A stretch of 64,000 nt of DNA from Lucifuga dentata (lineage: Eukaryota; Chordata; Actinopteri; Ophidiiformes; Bythitidae). The notes below the pieces were generated by a model. The model did not search any database, was not told the origin of the DNA, and saw only the letters and a list, made by a program, of their open reading frames with translations. The stretch is from assembly GCA_014773175.1 (NCBI GenBank), contig VXCM01001254.1:62001-126000 (forward strand). The letters run 5' to 3'. A program made the position numbers and the translations under genes. Shown here piece by piece: positions 49,239-59,898 of this stretch; within the stretch, counting starts at the first letter, position 1; each line of letters opens with the position of its first letter.

Positions 49239-49780
49239 AGGACCATGCTAGTGATTTTGCACGTTTGAGCCCAATAACTACTAAGTGCATACATGTTACA
49301 CCTTACTGGAGTGGTAACTATTAGAATTGTTTTTCCTACCTTCCAGACTGCCATTCGTTTCAGTCATTCCATACGCTATAAATAAAACAACATGTAGAGA
49401 CTTGAAATATGCTTGAGAATAGATGAGTTCACAACAACCCACATGCTGTTTTTTTTTTGTTTTTTTTCCTAAAATTACGTAACGTAGCCATGGAGCTGCA
49501 TGGAAAAATGTATGTCTCTGCTAGAGAATATAATCCCAGGAGAAGAAATTAAAATGGCCATCACTTCTACAATCAAATGTGACTATTAGCAGGTGAAACA
49601 TTGAATTTTAAGGTGTGTGTATCACCTGAATATTTGATTTTGAAAGATTAGGGGATTTGAANACATTGAATTTTAAGGTGTGTGTATCACCTGAATATTT
49701 GATTTTGAAAGATTAGGGGATTTGAAAATATAACAGGAAACCTAAATTACGGTTTTTATGTTGGGTTTAAACATGCAAAG
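49239..49780 (+). mobile_element. MITE family B, copy B5
   Basis: Starts AGGACCATGCTAGTGATT after TAA (49236-49238). It carries CCTACCTTCCAGACTGCC and CTGCTAGAGAATATAATCCC. The right end fades after GGGTTTAAACATGCAAAG. An artefactual 74-base duplication sits around the n at 49672. Confidence 0.75.
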
Positions 49781-50236
49781 TCAAATTTTGGTGCTAATTC
49801 TTTTACCTAAGTTATGTTTTTGTGTTGTGCTGTTGGGTTTGAAGCCTAAAATGGCTCCAAACAAACAGATAAAATTTTCTTCAGCCATTAATTTGACCAG
49901 TTTATCTCATGTAGGTGCCATCTTTTGTCTGCAGTTCGGGTGATTCAGCTCTCGATCAGCTGACTGAACGGCTGTTTGGATTAGAGGAAATGCTTTGACT
50001 TCACACAATAAAATGCACACGTGAGCACAGGCCTGTGTTGTGTGTGTGTGTGTAGCCGTGTGGAGGCCTGGCACAGTGTGGTGCAGTGCAGAGCAGAGAG
50101 GAGAGACAGCTGCCCTGACAGATGCCGGGAGGCAGGACCCCACTGGGAAGCAGAGGGAGGGAGCTGGCACCGACTCACCCCAGCGGAAACACCACGGGCT
50201 GCAGAGGAAGTGGGCAGGGGGACAACCAGGGGCTCG

Positions 50237-50237
<1 letters not shown>

Positions 50238-50274
<37 letters not shown>
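50238..50274. repeat. (GT)n microsatellite
   Basis: About 18 GT units. Confidence 0.95.
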
Positions 50275-50277
<3 letters not shown>

Positions 50278-50399
50278 AGATCTATGGCGTTGATGAAGTA
50301 CGTATGCGTTTTCTTCAGGATACTGTAACCATACATGTTATACACATATCAGTCCTGCCTGTTCTGTGATTTTATTATGAAAAATCAAAATAATCAAAG

Positions 50400-51082
50400 G
50401 TCAATTTACACTCCATGACCTCTTTTGCAATACTGAACACGCTTAGCATGGACGCGATGCAAAGGCTCTGCGTGTCTGCGTGTAACAACCGTGCATGACG
50501 ACTTTGCATTTCAAAACCAGGATGGCGGCACTGCAGGACAAACCAGGCAGATCCTGATCCTCGCTTCTTTCTAGCCTTTATCGTATTGGTCACAAAGATG
50601 TTTCCGCTCCATGTGATGGGAATGTTCCTCAGACACCAGACGGTCCTTCTCCAGCCAGGAATTAGCAGCCATCTTTAGCGGAATTTCTTCGCCTCCTCTG
50701 CCAGGTGCTCATCAAAGTTGTTCACCATTGTTTGTTTTTCTGTCACTGTCTGGTAAAAGATGTCTTCTTCTGGGACTATATTCCCTGGCGGAGGCATACA
50801 TTTTCTTTTGTGTAGCTCCATTTCGGCTCGACACAAAAAATAATAATAGCATGTTGTTTGCTGCGATGGATAATTTATCAAGCACGTTTCAAGTCTCTAC
50901 AAGTTGATTTTTATAATATACTGAAATGAACTGAAACTAATGTGTTGCCTGGAAGGTATGAAAAACAATTCTAATATTTACCGCTCTACACTATTTAGTT
51001 GGAAAATGGCTGGCAGCAATGTAACGTGAATGAGAGTTGTATTTATTGGGTTCAAACATGCAAAACCACCGATATACTCCTT
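50400..51082 (-). mobile_element. Family B element retaining the parent's 5' coding start (copy B7)
   Basis: Read on the minus strand, it starts at 51082 next to TAA with AAGGAGTATATCGGTGG, then shows the family's markers in order: ACCTTCCAGGCAACACA, GAGACTTGAAACGTGCTTGA, and CGCCAGGGAATATAGTCCCA at about 50790-50770. Where the MITEs continue with non-coding sequence, this copy runs into ACAGAAAAACAAACAATGG and an open frame. It is therefore closer to the full-length PIF/Harbinger parent. The other end was not found. Confidence 0.72.
50405..50728 (-). pseudogene. MADF (Myb/SANT-like) domain remnant of a PIF/Harbinger element
   Basis: From ATG at 50728 the minus strand reads MVNNFDEHLAEEAKKFR and stops at 50675. 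Beyond the stop, shifted frames still show MAANSWLEKD and KARKKRGSGSAW, matching the order expected in MADF proteins of PIF/Harbinger transposons (N-terminal helix, A-N-S-W-x-E, basic K-A-R-K-K-R). The start is closely similar to the one at 62105 (MANKLDERLAAEVSK). MADF proteins accompany Harbinger transposases and bind DNA. This one is broken by a stop, frameshifts and an internal deletion. Confidence 0.65.
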
Positions 51083-51113
51083 TAAGGATAAACCAGCCTT
51101 TCTTTAGTGTGAG

Positions 51114-51431
51114 GGCCATACATACATACATACATACATATATACATACAGTACATATATATACATACATACAGTACATATATACATACATACATACACA
51201 CATACATACATACACGCATACATACATACATACATACATATATACAGTACATATATACATACTGTACATGCATACATACATGCATACATATATGCATATA
51301 TACATACATACATACATACGTACATACATATGTACATACATACATGCATACACACACATACCTACATACATACATACATACATAAACACATACCTACATA
51401 TATACATACATACATATACATACATACATTC
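51114..51431. repeat. (CATA)n satellite-like array
   Basis: About 315 bases of CATA units with CAGTACATATAT interruptions. It produces long spurious Met/Tyr/Cys-rich open frames on both strands. Confidence 0.95.
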
Positions 51432-51479
51432 TCCTATTGAAGCAAATTCTGTGTGCAAATACTGTGTGTATTTCGTAGT

Positions 51480-51640
51480 GAAACAAGTATCCAAATCCTT
51501 TACTTGTGTAGTAGTACAAATATCACAATGGAAAGACTTACAAGTAAAAGTACTGCATTCAGAATTCTACTTAAGTAAAAGGAAAGTAGTATTAGTGGTA
51601 AAATATCCAAAGTAAAGTATTGTTTGTGAGGAAAAGGCTC
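51480..51640. repeat. Fragment of a fish hAT-like repeat
   Basis: The AAGTAAAAGTACTGCATTCA and TCTACTTAAGTAAAAGG words are shared in style with 17214-17300 and with the ends of the element at 30450-31490. Confidence 0.45.
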
Positions 51641-52639
51641 TTTAACATGTTACTGCACCAAAGTTGGAAATAAATGTTTTGTTTTATCTGAAAGTGTGAA
51701 CTACTTTGCATATCCTATTTGGAGAGTTTGGAATAAAAAAAAAAAAAAAAAATNAAAAAAAAAAAAAAAAAAATCTTCAACCTAAAAATAGAGAACCATG
51801 TTTTTCCACACAATTTTGGGGATTTTGATATTTTCAGGTCAGCTGAACGATTGCGTACTCCTCTACACTCCAGTCAATTCTCTGACCTCTTTTTCTTCCT
51901 AAAACTCTTCCTATAACATCTAAAAACACTTTGTGCGATCCAGCTGTAACGAGATGGAGTAGAAGGGAAAGCAGCAGGAAGTGGAAATGGTGAAGTTCTG
52001 TGTGTGTGGTTTGTGAAGCTGCAGGCTTGGTTTGCATGCAGCGTGCAGAAGGCTAATGCAGCTGCAGGGCTGCATGGTGGGAAGTGTTGCCATGGTGAGG
52101 CAGGCCGTCCTCAAAGTCCACACGGTCGATGCAGCTGTCTGCACGTCTGTGTCAGAGCATCGCCGAGTGCATCGAGAAAATATCAACGGATGTTCAATAA
52201 AATGAGCAGAAGTGTGTGTTTGCTGCTGCTAACATGCTAATTTACACACAGGTTTATAAAGTCTACTCACTTTAACAATTTTCCCAAACAAATCAAAGTT
52301 AAATTTCTTGCTGCAGGACAACTTCACTGCATTTTTCACCTCCAATTTCTGCATCGAAGACACGTCCATAGACGTCTTCTGCAAGAAGAGAAATAGAAAA
52401 CGCTAAAAAAAAAAAAAAGNAAAAAAAAAAAAAAGTGTGAGTTATACACAAGAATCCCTCAGGTGAAGTACAAAAACTATAAGAGCTTTAAGGAAGTGCT
52501 CAAAATGACATTTTTATAATTTGATTTTTTCATTATTGAATTTTTAAAAGATGACGCTATCCAAATTTTTGCTGTTATTTCCATTTAAGGTTGATTTTGA
52601 AAGTGTTAAAGTGTTTTAATGTGCAAATAACAATTAAAA

Positions 52640-52959
52640 AACCATTTATTTTCTTACTTAATTTAACTGATCCAACACGGAGCTACACAGAAGAAAATGT
52701 ATGACTCCGCCTCAGAAAATAGTCCCAGGAGAAGACGGCTTTTACTGAGAAATTAAAATGACTGTGCTTTCTTCAGTGGTGCTTGTTAATAAGCAAAATA
52801 TTGAATTTTAAGGTGTGTGTATCACCTGAACATTTGATTTTGAAAGATTAGGAGATCAAAATAAAACAAAACTAATGTAAGGTTTCATGTTTTGGAAAAT
52901 AGTTGGTATGGGTAGTATTTATAGGGCTCAAATACTCAAAAACTACTGGTATGATCCTT
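52640..52959 (+). mobile_element. MITE family B, copy B6 (5' truncated)
   Basis: Starts within the internal region (AACTGATCCAACACGGAGCT, then ATAGTCCCAGGAGAAGACGG). The right end ACTACTGGTATGATCCTT is followed by TAA at 52960-52962. Confidence 0.75.
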
Positions 52960-53009
52960 TAAGACCCAAGTGTGTAAATATTAAGCATGTGTGTCCTCAC
53001 CTGGCAGCT

Positions 53010-53200
53010 TCTCCCTCACAGTCCAATTAAGCTACACATCACGTGTATCAGCGAAACGGTGGAATTAATTAATCACATCAATGAATACGTTTTACTCGCA
53101 CTTTTTGCCTTAATTGGAAGACAGATAAAAATCAGAATATCGCCTGCTTGTAAACACATTGATGCGGTGGACTTGTCTCAAGCTTCAGCATGAGATTTCA
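53010..53200. promoter_or_regulatory. Candidate conserved non-coding element
   Basis: Repeat-free. It contains CCAATTAAGC, the E-box in ATCACGTGTATC, and GGAATTAATTAATCACATCA, a paired homeodomain-like site. No open frame of note. The dense, regularly spaced motif words resemble developmental enhancers. Confidence 0.3.
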
Positions 53201-54189
53201 GAGACTGCGGCGATGCATCTCTCCAAAAAAAAAAAAAAAAAAAACCCAACGGCAGCAGTGGCAGCCGGTGACATGTCTGTGCTGCTGTCCTTCATTTTAC
53301 CTGTCAAGAAAAGGTCCACGACACCCACGCCCACACAGCAGAGTAAGAGCTGTGGCAGTAACACGTTTCAAGTGGCTTCTCCCTTCCACTTTCCTCAGAC
53401 ACAACAGCTGACAGAGTGAGACGTCCATAGAGACCATGTCCACAGAGATCAGCGCCACAGAGGCAGAGCCCACAGAGACACCATGACACTGTCCAAGTAC
53501 AACGTGTCTATTACAGTCAGCTGAGTGTGACAGGCTGGGGGATGTTTTTTTAGTTTTTCAGAGAGCGATCATGGAAATGCAGGAAAACAGGCAGAAGATG
53601 AGCAAATAATATATGTCTGAAGGTTGCTTAGATGCTAAATGTGGAATTTTATTAGATTTTGACAAATCTTACAGTACATGCCAGATGTTTGAGGCAGATG
53701 TAGCATGAGAGTAGGCTGTGTAGCAAGTGAATCCAAAATGATGTGGGAGAAGGCAGACAGCAGCCATATAGAATGTTAAAACACAGTGTGAATGTGTTTC
53801 TGAATGTGTGAATGAACAGAATGTTAAATCAGCAGGGAGTTGGAACACAACTGGAGTAACAGTGCACTAATACAGACTGATGCCTTCATTAATAATAATT
53901 TCTGTAGCCATCGTAGCTACAGAATGCGTTACTGTTGACTAATTCTTCTTGAAAACTAATTCCTAAGGATGAGCTGAGTACTCAGATGAAACGAGTATCC
54001 GTTAGGGATAATGCACTTTTTATGAGCACAAGTACCATCCGAGTAAACATTATCCGTACTCGTTAAAGAAAAAAAATCTGATTGGGTAACGCTTACTAGC
54101 GCTGTGTCACATGATTTCATGATCATTCAGGCAGACAATCACAGAGCTCCTCTCTACACAGAGCTGCTGCTGCTCTGTCCACACTAGCA

Positions 54190-54330
54190 TACTAGCATCT
54201 ATTAGCCATGTTTAGCATAGTAGCATCTATTAGCTATAGTTTAGCATAGTAGCATCTACTAGCTATAGTTTAGCATAGTAGCATCTACTAGCTATAGTTT
54301 AGCATAGTAGCATCTATTAGCTATAGTTGC
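54190..54330. repeat. 29-base minisatellite
   Basis: Four to five units of TTTAGCATAGTAGCATCTA plus CTAGCTATAG, varying mainly at one C/T position. Confidence 0.9.
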
Positions 54331-54472
54331 TATTCTCAGATTCAGCTCAACCTTATTCTCAGTCCACAGCTAAACAAACACACATTCATTTACTGTGGAC
54401 ATTCACATTTCTACTAGCTTCTTGTAGCTTCTAGCTGCTAGGCTAACTAGCCAGTTCGCTAGCGATTCTTAA

Positions 54473-55030
54473 TGCTGCATTCGACAGACCTCAGAACTCA
54501 GATTTTTCTGAATTTTTACTTGGAAAAATGCGTTGGAACGGCACGTGAAGTCAGAGCTCCGGCTGGGAAACTCAGACAAATTTATCTACCCCGACTTACA
54601 GAGTATGACGTCACTCAACATGGCGGCGCCGTGGAAGCGAGCTTTATGCATAGAAATGATCAGCTAAAAGGCAAACAAAGTATTTTTTCTTGCATGAAAT
54701 TGAAAGAAAAAGGTCAGAATATATCACCAAGTTAGCTATGTATTTTGTATGATAACTGTTTGCCATTGATACGTAAGTGTAAATAATTTCAGAATATTAC
54801 TTCTCTGCACAAAGTTTAATACTCACTGTGATTAATATCATTATAAAACAACACAACCAAACAGTCCTGTAGTCTAACTTTACTTTAGTTAACATTTATT
54901 ATGAAGTTTAATTAATTTTAAAGTATTTATTGGTGTTCAGCTGCTTTTTTGATTACATTTGGCTGGAACGGTTTGAGGTTGGAAGTTCCAACAGGAAAAA
55001 ATTTGACTTCTGAGGTCTGTGAACGCAGCA
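54473..55030. mobile_element. Second PIF/Harbinger-type element nested in the hAT element
   Basis: The inverted ends TGCTGCATTCGACAGACCTC and GAGGTCTGTGAACGCAGCA match over about 33 bases. It is flanked by TAA at 54470-54472 and 55031-55033. The interior includes TGACGTCACTCAACATGGCG. The ends differ from the AGGACC family, so this is a separate family with the same target preference. Confidence 0.72.
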
Positions 55031-55192
55031 TAACTCTCCATGTTAAGCCCTGTCCTTCCGAGTACGGATACGAATAATTTAGTGGGTTGATCGGATACAG
55101 ATAATGGTGTACTCGCTCATCCCTCCTAATTACTTACATTTATTTGCTATATTTTTGTCATTTCCTGTGCAATAAATTGTAAAATAATGTAC

Positions 55193-55225
<33 letters not shown>

Positions 55226-55550
55226 ATTTTTAATCCGGGGGTGGCCTCAAACTTCTGGCCTGTAGTGTAGATCACAGTTTCTTGAATGAATGACAATCAA
55301 TACTTTGAACACCATCTTCATGAAATGCTGGATTGGTGCCAACTTTCCCACCAGAGGAAAAATCCACTCTTGGTCTCCTTAAAATTATGCATACAGTATC
55401 TGTAGATGAAATTTTTAAATCAAACGGCCAGAGTAACAGTTTACATTTGTACTCTCTGAATGCAAAATCAACACTTCCTGTACGTGTTTCACAGTAAAGG
55501 TCTTCCAGTGATTAGAACTGATGAAGGCTTTTATTTTGAAACAACAGGGT

Positions 55551-55960
55551 GAGGAAACTGGACATCAGGAAGGGGTTCAGAGTAGAACATGCTCCTTCAC
55601 AATAAAAGGAGTTCCAGACACGACCAACGGTGGGTAGACCACGGGGAAGACCCAGAATACGTAACGTTTAGGATTACCGTATATACTCAAGTATAAACCG
55701 ATCTCATGTATAAACCAACCCCCTAATTTGCTTTGTGAAATTTGGTAATAAAAACTCAGCTTATACTCGAGTATATATACGGTATGTATCCTGGGATTGT
55801 GAATCCTATTTTACATATGCTCCAGGAAGAGCTGGAGGACATGGCTAGGGAGAGCAACATCTGGGCTACCTTTCTTAGCCCTGTTTTTTAATTCTCTGCA
55901 ACCCAGACATGGATAAACGTAAAAAAAAAACAAAAATCAACAGATTAATGGATAGAATCT
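55551..55960 (+). mobile_element. RTE-type LINE 3' end
   Basis: Recognised by GGTAGACCACGGGGAAGACC, then CTCCAGGAAGAGCTGGAGGA, CATCTGGGCTACC, and ending AACCCAGACATGGATAAACG followed by an A-rich tail. This is the characteristic order of the RTE LINE 3' end common in fish. It is split by the small element at 55677-55782 and heavily mutated. Confidence 0.7.
55677..55782 (+). mobile_element. Short CCGTATATAC MITE inside the LINE
   Basis: 106 bases with ends CCGTATATACTCAAGTATAA and the inverse TTATACTCGAGTATATATAC plus GG, flanked by TA on both sides. Related to 47588-48425. Confidence 0.8.
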
Positions 55961-57305
55961 ACAACTTAACCGTTAGCTTAACTCAGTTTCCAACCAGTTT
56001 TGTCACAACATTTGAACACTTTGAATCAGTTATACATGGTGAGCTCATTAAAGGAAAAGCTACAGATACTTATTACAGGTTCAATAAAAAACCTTCAGAC
56101 CTTCAGCTGAGGAAGGCTTTTCCTGTCCTGCATAGCATGGGGTATCATGCAGCAAATTTGGTCTTTAAATTAGGTCAGGACAAAATTTATAGCATATAGG
56201 ATATGAAATATATGAAAGAACCAAGCAGCTGACTTGAAGACCAGATTATGCACTTTGGACATTGTGTGCTGCAGATTTTGGAGGCATATCTGTCTCTCCT
56301 CAGAGGGTTATGGATTTGAGATAAGCAGTTAAGTAAAGCCGTGAAGGCAGAATCAGAAATAAGATAAAATATCAGTCATGCGGAGAAGAAAATTACAGCA
56401 AATGGCACCCAAAGTATTTCTGAACCTTCGTGGGATTTCTCTAGACAGCAGTGTCATACGTCCTTTTGTTCCCTATTGTTACTCAGACCGGAAATTATTA
56501 GAAGACATGCTGTAGCTTAAGTGTAGGTGTAATGTCAGCGTGTGAGACAGCACCACCACCCTGTCTATAACATTGACGCTGGGTTCCTATGCAGGACCAC
56601 CCACCCCGCTCCAACAGCAAGAGGATTTATTAAACCGTAGACTGTCCACCTGCAATCAGCCATAAAGCCATAACATCCACTGTGTCAGACTCAAAGACGG
56701 TCTGATAAAGATCCCGAGCACTCAGAACATGACGTTATTACAATTTCAGGTTTGATTCAGCACCCCCCCCCACACATACACACACACGCTGAGTCACTCT
56801 CTGCTCCTTATCCAGTCAAGGCCTGACTGAAAAATGTTGAATTTTTTTGTTCAGATCAGGACAAATCTGTTAGGCTTCCTGTAGTTTAAGATGGACAGAT
56901 ACAGTATGGAAATCTGAAAAAAGTCCAACCAGCAGGATCGGATTGGCCATCAGGAGAGGTGGGACCTTTCCTGGTGGACTGCAGCCACTGATAGGCCGGC
57001 CGGTGGCCTTTGCACTGCACAGTGTAATAATAATTAAAATAAAACTTAATTTTTTTTTCTTTTCTAATTTTGGTGGCATGGAGAAACAGGAAACAGTGGA
57101 CAATAATGGATTTATTCACCCCCACCTCCGGCATCATTGGCATCTTCATCTGGCCATACCATACTATACCTATGCACCCCCCCCCGGACACCTTAAAGTC
57201 CCAGTAAAATTTAGGATCCCAATCCGACCCCGCCAACCAGGGTTACGTGAATGGCAAACTTATGTAGCTTGTTTTTGTCAGAATGTTAGCATGGGAGTGT
57301 GTCTA

Positions 57306-57474
57306 TGTTCCCAGGGTCCTATGTTCCCCAGTTCAATATCCCGTTAACACACACATTAAGTGTGTGTTAACGGGATATTAGGGTTAGCGCTAACCCTAAC
57401 ACTAGCCCTAACCCATTATGTGCTCTGTTGTGCTAAGTAGAGCTGGAGAACATAGGACCCTTGGAACACAGGAA
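57306..57474. repeat. Nested palindromes with telomere-like motifs
   Basis: An outer imperfect inverted repeat (GGGTCCTATGTTCCCC near 57316 and GAGAACATAGGACCC near 57448) encloses a perfect 20-bp stem with a 5-base loop at 57335-57379 and a perfect 22-bp palindrome at 57378-57399 made of TTAGGG and CCCTAA. Similar sequence is, from memory, a known dispersed fish repeat. Confidence 0.8.
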
Positions 57475-57812
57475 TGACCCCTTTAGCGCCACCTCATCTA
57501 ACCCACCGCGTGCTTTTATTTTTTTTTAGAAAGTTAGCTTGCTAAAGATCGGCAGTCGAGTCTTGACAACAACGAGGATCAGCAGGAGCGCTGAGTGCAA
57601 ACATCGCAACTATGAAACAAACGAACCCAATAAACTTTAAATATTCCTGTAAGCCTTCATGCTAAAGATGCTACAGGATTTAGCTAAGCACCCAAAGGAC
57701 AGACATGCTCCCGTTTCAGCATCATTAAACAAGATGCTACAGTTAAATATTTTACTGACAGATGTTTGATGTACTGTTGGTAGGTCAAATTGCCATTTTT
57801 GATGCTCTAAAC

Positions 57813-57990
57813 CAGTGGTTCTCAAACTGTGGTATGTTTACCACCAATGATCCTTAAGCAAGATAACTCTGGAAATTTCTCTAGATAACCAAAATAGTTG
57901 CAAATATTTGGAATTGTTATTGTGGCAAATTATTTACAGATAAAATGGGATTATTATGTCTTAAAGGTTAAAGATTAGTTCTGTTTTAAG
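57813..57990 (+). mobile_element. Left end of a hAT-like element
   Basis: Starts CAGTGGTTCTCAAACTGTGG, a typical vertebrate hAT terminal sequence. The matching right end was not found. Confidence 0.4.
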
Positions 57991-58159
57991 AATTAGATTT
58001 TTTTTTTTTTGTNTTTGGTGAAAATACCTCGTGTGTGCACGCGCTGTAGTTATTTCTGTGTGGGTGTCAGTAACTTTCTGGACTCACAAACTGTAAATTT
58101 CTAACTTTCAGTACAGCAAACATGTACATGAGGTTTCACTGATTTTTCTTAGAGTCAGT

Positions 58160-58365
58160 GGCTTGTTTTTGTGTTTTCACACGTGGTTTAGTAAAAAAGT
58201 CATCCTGGGGTCTGACTTTTGTTTTTCGTCCCTCCTCCAGACGTTTCTGACCAATCAGCAGAGCGAGTGTCCTCACATGACTTTTGCTGGCATACTTTGG
58301 ATCAATTGGATTTTTTTTCCCCTCTGTGGAACCAAACCAACCAATAAATGCAGCATTGCAACAAT
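58160..58365 (-). repeat. Dispersed repeat D, copy D3
   Basis: Contains the 59-bp module at 58251-58309 (CCAAT, CACATG, ATTGG), followed by AACCAATAAATGCAGCATTG, similar to the end of D1. The coding part seen in D1 is not preserved. Confidence 0.5.
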
Positions 58366-58494
58366 TCCCTCACTGATTTGGAACAGAACAAACAGACAAA
58401 AGGTCTGAAAGCTAACCTGATGCTACCATAAAATACCCAACATTAGCCTCAGAATTCCAGCAATTCAACGAACCATGGAGCCTTCAGCTATTAA

Positions 58495-59074
58495 AGGACC
58501 ATACCACCTATTTTGCATGTTTGAGCCTAGTATATTCAATTTTCATACATGTTACGTTATTGACAATCATTTTCCAAAGGATAAAACTGTATTTCAGCTT
58601 TCCTGATATTTTGCTAAATCTCTTAATCTTTCTAAATCAAATATTCAAGTGATACACCCACCTTAAAAATCCATGTTTCTCCTGCTAATAGTTACACAGC
58701 CTTATGAAGTCACGGTCCTTTAAATTTTTCCATAAACGCAGGTCTTCTTTTGGGACTATATTCCCCGGTGGAGGCATACATTCACTCCACGCTTTTTATT
58801 GAGCTTAAACACTAAAATTACATAACTTCTAAAAAAACCTGAATACACGTCTTGTTGGTGATGATGGATTACCTATCCCAAGAACGTTTACAGTATCAAC
58901 AAGTTGATTTTAATGGCAGAATGAACTGAAACCAATGGAGGTCTGGAAGGTAGGAAAAACATTTTTAATTCACTGTTCCAGTAGTATGCTTTGGGAAATG
59001 ATTGTCAGTAACGTTACATGTATGAAAACTGAATATATTAGGCTCAAACATGCAAAACGGATGGTATGGTCCTT
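58495..59074 (-). mobile_element. MITE family A, copy A7
   Basis: Complete reverse-oriented copy, TAA at 58492-58494 and 59075-59077, with all internal blocks present. Confidence 0.87.
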
Positions 59075-59521
59075 TAAAGTTTGGGGCTGTTCTCTGTCCT
59101 CTTTTGTTAAAAATGATATCAAATATCAGTGTGTTTCACAATATTTTACCAAAGCTGGAAATTGTATCCATCCGCTGTACTTCTTCCATGTCTGGGATCT
59201 TTTCCAAAATCTATCCTGTAGAAATTCCTGCAGAGAGGACGTCTGCACGCCTCACACGTGTGATCCTGAGTGACGGCAGGGAGAATGTCAGAGACAGGAA
59301 ATGGACAGAGCTGGAACCCCGTTCTTCCATTTTACAGCCACACAACACACAAACACACACTTGTGCACACATTTCTGTGAACGAGAGAAAACACATTGAC
59401 CCGTGATGAGGAGCATTCCATGATGTTTTCTGAGAGCAGGACTGTGTGAAGTTGTGTAATTTTGGCAGGCAGCACTGGTCACACTCCGCTTATTGTTCTG
59501 AAATGACATATGACTCCCCAG

Positions 59522-59635
59522 ACTCACGGAGACGTGTTTTTGGAGACCACCTTCCCTTACGTGGACGCCGGCCGCTGGACGTGCCCTGAATCAGGAGCGC
59601 TGTATCTACCCGTTCAGCTGGAGCGGCGGAAGGAC
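59522..59635 (+). CDS. Candidate internal coding exon (114 bases)
   Basis: Bounded by an acceptor (TGACTCCCCAG|) and a strong donor (AAGGAC|gtgagc). The length is a multiple of three and the frame is open: THGDVFLETTFPYVDAGRW, then TCPESGALYLPVQLERRKD. Third codon positions are strongly G/C-biased, unlike the surroundings. It cannot join exon 7 directly, because exon 7 ends two bases into a codon and this frame starts on a whole codon. At least one unseen exon, or a different gene, is needed. No domain recognised. Confidence 0.38.
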
Positions 59636-59898
59636 GTGAGCTGCTGAGGTGATGTGAAGTGTTTGAGTGTCTGGCTCGCACCCAAGTCTCACATTTCCTC
59701 AAGCGGAAAAGTCAACATGGCATTAGTGCTGCCATTGGTGAAATGGCACGGCGTGATGCAGGTGGAGTAGGAGCAGGAAGTGGATGAAGCGGTTATTCAT
59801 GGAGGGAAAGACCAGGTGGTCACAGAAGAAAGGAATAACTAGGATGAGGCGGATTTTGGGTTTATGAGAATTTATACTGAGCGAGACATAAATGTTAA

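Larger units (their letters stand above)
53964..55125. mobile_element. hAT-like element carrying a minisatellite and a nested MITE
   Basis: Ends TAAGGATGAGCTGAGTACTC and the inverse CTCGCTCATCCCTC, flanked by CTAATTCC (53956-53963) and CTAATTAC (55126-55133), an 8-bp duplication with one mismatch. Sub-terminal words GAGTATCCG and CGGATACGAAT recur near both ends. The interior has a 29-base minisatellite and a separate element at 54473-55030. Confidence 0.68.

Noticed and set aside
51037..51615. Long Tyr/Thr/His-rich and Met/Tyr/Cys-rich open frames
   Set aside because: They are translations of the CATA array, which has no stop codons in several frames.
55909..56199. 96-codon open frame with plausible composition
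   Set aside because: It begins inside the A-rich tail of the RTE LINE 3' end and has no recognisable family or splice signals.
57378..57420. Interstitial telomere array
   Set aside because: Only a few TTAGGG/CCCTAA units arranged as a palindrome; not a tandem telomeric tract.
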